This document shows, piece after piece, positions 62,067-64,000 of a DNA stretch of 64,000 bases; positions within the stretch are counted from its first letter, which is position 1, and each line of letters opens with the position of its first letter. The stretch comes from Hyphomicrobiales bacterium (GTDB lineage: Bacteria; Pseudomonadota; Alphaproteobacteria; Rhizobiales; Rhizobiaceae), in NCBI GenBank assembly GCA_900472675.1, contig UCJA01000007.1:1-64000 (forward strand). Reading direction: 5' to 3'. The notes under the pieces were generated by a model. That model worked only from the letters and a program-made list of their open reading frames with translations. It was not told the DNA's origin and made no database searches. A program made the position numbers and the translations under genes.

Positions 62067-62906
62067 TCAGCCCGGCAAGCCGATCCGCGACACCGTGCGC
62101 AAATGGTCGGCCGTGGTCGTCGGAAGCCCGAAGAACTCCAGATAGGCCGGGATCTGCTCAAACAGCATGTCGGTCCCCACCTGAAATGCGCAGCCGCGCT
62201 CCCGTGCGGCGAGTAGCAGCGGCGTCATCTGCTCCTTCATCACCACCTCGCCCACATAGGTCGAGGCGGAGAGCTTCGAAACATCGATCGGCAGCGGGTC
62301 GGAGGCCTGCATGCCAAGCGGCGTCGCGTTGACGACAATGTCGAACCCGCTCGGATCGGTCGATCCGGCCACCGCCTGCAGCGCCGGATAGTGCCGCGAC
62401 AACCTCTCGCGAAGCCGCTCTGCCGAAGCCCCGTTGTTGTCGTAGATCGCAATCCGCCCCACACCTGCTGCTGCAAGCGAGGCAGCGATCGCCGACCCCA
62501 CGCCGCCTGCCCCGACCACGAGCGCCGCAGCGCCCTCTAGCAACTGGCCCTTGCGGCGCATGCCGCGCACGAAACCCTCGCCATCGAACATGTCACCGAC
62601 CAGCCGACCGTCCGGATCAAGCTTCACCGCGTTGCAGGATCCGGCCACCTGGGCCGTGACCGAGATCTCGTCGAGCAGCTCGATCGTCGTCACCTTGTGC
62701 GGCATGGTGATGAGCGCACCGAGGATGTTGGAAAGCTTGAACACGAGCTTGAGGAAGGCCGGGAAATCTTGCGCCCTGCACCCCATCGGCACCACCACGG
62801 CATCGATACCGGTCTGCTCGAAATAGGGATTGTAGATCAGTGGTGCCTTGAAGGCCTCGGTCGGATAGCCGAGATGGGCGATGAGCCGCGTGGTTCCGCT
62901 GATCAT
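62067..62906 (-). CDS. Shikimate/quinate dehydrogenase-like protein (AroE family)
   Basis: 279 residues of the AroE/YdiB fold. LITMPHKVT holds the catalytic Lys, and GAGGVGSAIAASLAAAG is the nucleotide-binding loop; the next strand ends IYDNN, an acidic residue where NADP-specific AroE has NRT, so NAD is likelier. The usual SxS substrate motif is replaced by TEAFKAP, so the substrate may not be shikimate. ATG 62906. Downstream of amino-acid-type ABC genes on the same strand. A housekeeping aroE is probably elsewhere. Confidence 0.82.
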   Translation of the reverse strand: MISGTTRLIAHLGYPTEAFKAPLIYNPYFEQTGIDAVVVPMGCRAQDFPAFLKLVFKLSNILGALITMPHKVTTIELLDEISVTAQVAGSCNAVKLDPDGRLVGDMFDGEGFVRGMRRKGQLLEGAAALVVGAGGVGSAIAASLAAAGVGRIAIYDNNGASAERLRERLSRHYPALQAVAGSTDPSGFDIVVNATPLGMQASDPLPIDVSKLSASTYVGEVVMKEQMTPLLLAARERGCAFQVGTDMLFEQIPAYLEFFGLPTTTADHLRTVSRIGLPG

Positions 62907-62975
62907 GACGATGCTCCCGGGACCGCGGTGCTGACAGACGACGTTGTGGGGTGAGCGACAGTCACGATCTTGGCC

Positions 62976-63737
62976 TCAATGGTTGAGGATTTCGCCGAGG
63001 AACTTGCGCGTGCGTTCATGGGCAGGATTGCTGAAAAATTCGGCCGGCGGCGCCTGCTCGACGATCGCGCCATCGGCCATGAAGATCACCCGGTCGGCGA
63101 CCTGCCGCGCAAAACCCATTTCGTGGGTCACGCAGATCATCGTCATGCCGTCTTCGGCGAGCCCGATCATCGTATCGAGCACTTCTTTCACCATTTCCGG
63201 GTCGAGCGCCGAGGTGGGTTCGTCGAACAGCATCACCTTCGGCTGCATGCAGAGCGCCCGGGCGATTGCCACCCGCTGCTGCTGCCCGCCCGAAAGCTGG
63301 GCCGGATACTTGGCCGCCTGCTCGGCAATCTTCACCCGCTCCAGAAGCGCCCGCGCCCGGGATTCTGCCTCGGATTTCGCAAGACCCAAGGCCCGCATCG
63401 GCGCCAGCATGCAGTTTTCCAGCACGGTCAGATGCGGAAACAGATTGAACTGCTGGAACACCATGCCGACCTCGCGACGGATCGCATCGATCGCCTTGGC
63501 GTTCGGCCCAAGCACGATGCCGTCCACCCGGATCTCGCCCTTCTGGTGCGGCTCCAGCGAGTTGATGCAGCGGATCAGCGTCGACTTGCCGCTTCCGGAT
63601 GGGCCGCACAGGACGATCTTTTCGCCCTGGTGCACGGACATGGTGACATCGTGCAGGGCCTTGAAGGCGCCGTACCATTTTTCCACGTGGGTGAGCGTGA
63701 TCATGGCGTCTGCCTGCGTCGCAGAGGGATTGGTCAT
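62976..63737 (-). CDS. Polar amino-acid-type ABC ATPase
   Basis: 253 residues, GlnQ/HisP-like. Walker [17 protein letters not shown]-loop [12 protein letters not shown], signature [15 protein letters not shown], Walker [15 protein letters not shown] and switch VTHEMGFA are complete. ATG 63737 has AAGGAAG upstream; a longer frame adds an unlikely basic leader. 38 bases after the partial permease gene. Confidence 0.92.
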   Translation of the reverse strand: MTNPSATQADAMITLTHVEKWYGAFKALHDVTMSVHQGEKIVLCGPSGSGKSTLIRCINSLEPHQKGEIRVDGIVLGPNAKAIDAIRREVGMVFQQFNLFPHLTVLENCMLAPMRALGLAKSEAESRARALLERVKIAEQAAKYPAQLSGGQQQRVAIARALCMQPKVMLFDEPTSALDPEMVKEVLDTMIGLAEDGMTMICVTHEMGFARQVADRVIFMADGAIVEQAPPAEFFSNPAHERTRKFLGEILNH

Positions 63738-63775
63738 CGCAATGCTTCCTTGGGACATCTGTCGGTGTTGCGGGT

Positions 63776-64000
63776 TCAGCGCGCGGAGGCGGCGAAGCGC
63801 CGCTCCAGATGCGCGCCGAAAATGGTGAGCGGGCAGCACAGCAGGAAATACATCAGCCCGACGATCCCAAAGACCGTCAGCGGCTGGAAGATCTGGTTGG
63901 AGATCATGTTTCCGGCCCGCGTCAGCTCCGTGAAACCGACGATCGACGCGAGCGACGTGCCCTTGATCAGCTGCACCAGGAAGCCGATGGTCGCCGGCAG
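63776..64000 (-). CDS. Polar amino-acid-type ABC permease, C-terminal part (cut by window edge)
   Basis: The frame is open to the last base. It encodes the HisM/GlnP C-terminus: [21 protein letters not shown] (as [17 protein letters not shown]) is the coupling/TM region, followed by a hydrophobic segment and [10 protein letters not shown]. Upstream of the ATPase in the same transcript. Confidence 0.9.
   Translation of the reverse strand: MPATIGFLVQLIKGTSLASIVGFTELTRAGNMISNQIFQPLTVFGIVGLMYFLLCCPLTIFGAHLERRFAASAR

Noticed and set aside
1..64000. CRISPR array, tRNA/rRNA gene, integrase, transposase or prophage
   Set aside because: No regularly spaced direct repeats, cloverleaf genes or recombinase motifs were seen in the window.

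Overview
The window is high-GC DNA that reads as a chromosomal or megaplasmid segment from a fast-growing rhizobium (Rhizobiaceae: Rhizobium, Agrobacterium or Sinorhizobium relatives). The evidence is a succinoglycan (exo) locus collinear with the Sinorhizobium meliloti one, a short second FtsZ of the rhizobial FtsZ2 type, a rhizobial-style inositol catabolic cluster (iolG, iolR, iolCDEB, ibpA-iatA-iatP), and dispersed GC-rich hairpin repeats of the kind scattered through Rhizobiales genomes. No phage, insertion sequence, CRISPR array, rRNA or tRNA gene was seen.

Layout. 0-5.3 kb: pseudouridine breakdown (psuK-psuG), ftsZ2 and adenine deaminase. 5.4-24.6 kb: the exo locus in the order exoP-(small ORF)-exoO-exoM-exoA-exoL-exoK-exoH / exoT / exoW-exoV / exoU / exoX / exoY-exoF-exoQ-exoZ. 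ExoY/ExoF start the lipid-linked unit, ExoA/L/M/O/U/W extend it, ExoH/Z/V add succinyl, acetyl and pyruvyl groups, ExoT/Q/P flip, polymerise and export it, ExoK cuts it, and ExoX restrains synthesis. exoN, exoI and exoB of the S. meliloti locus are absent. 24.6-29.6 kb: a small proline-rich protein, a Tat-exported superoxide dismutase and a YehZYXW-type osmoprotectant ABC transporter.

29.8-37.9 kb: one tightly overlapping operon, amiC-amiR-(dipeptide-type ABC permeases, binding protein)-formamidase-(fused ABC ATPase), preceded by a leader with a strong intrinsic terminator and a competing hexaloop hairpin. This looks like an amide uptake and hydrolysis operon controlled by AmiC/AmiR antitermination, and is the least familiar system here. 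38.0-51.5 kb: the inositol regulon, with three copies of an IolR-like operator at iolG/iolR, iolC and ibpA. 51.6-52.6 kb: an ECF sigma factor and a single-domain response regulator. 52.8-59.2 kb: a LacI-type regulator and tautomerase divergent from a complete sugar ABC operon of unknown substrate, with two matching palindromic operators between them. 59.2-64 kb: two stress/envelope-type proteins behind a possible EcfG-type promoter, a DJ-1 family protein divergent from a LysR regulator, an AroE-like dehydrogenase, and the start of an amino-acid ABC transporter cut by the window edge.

Start codons were chosen by Shine-Dalgarno spacing and family alignment from memory; no database search was possible. 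Regulatory calls are sequence-pattern inferences.
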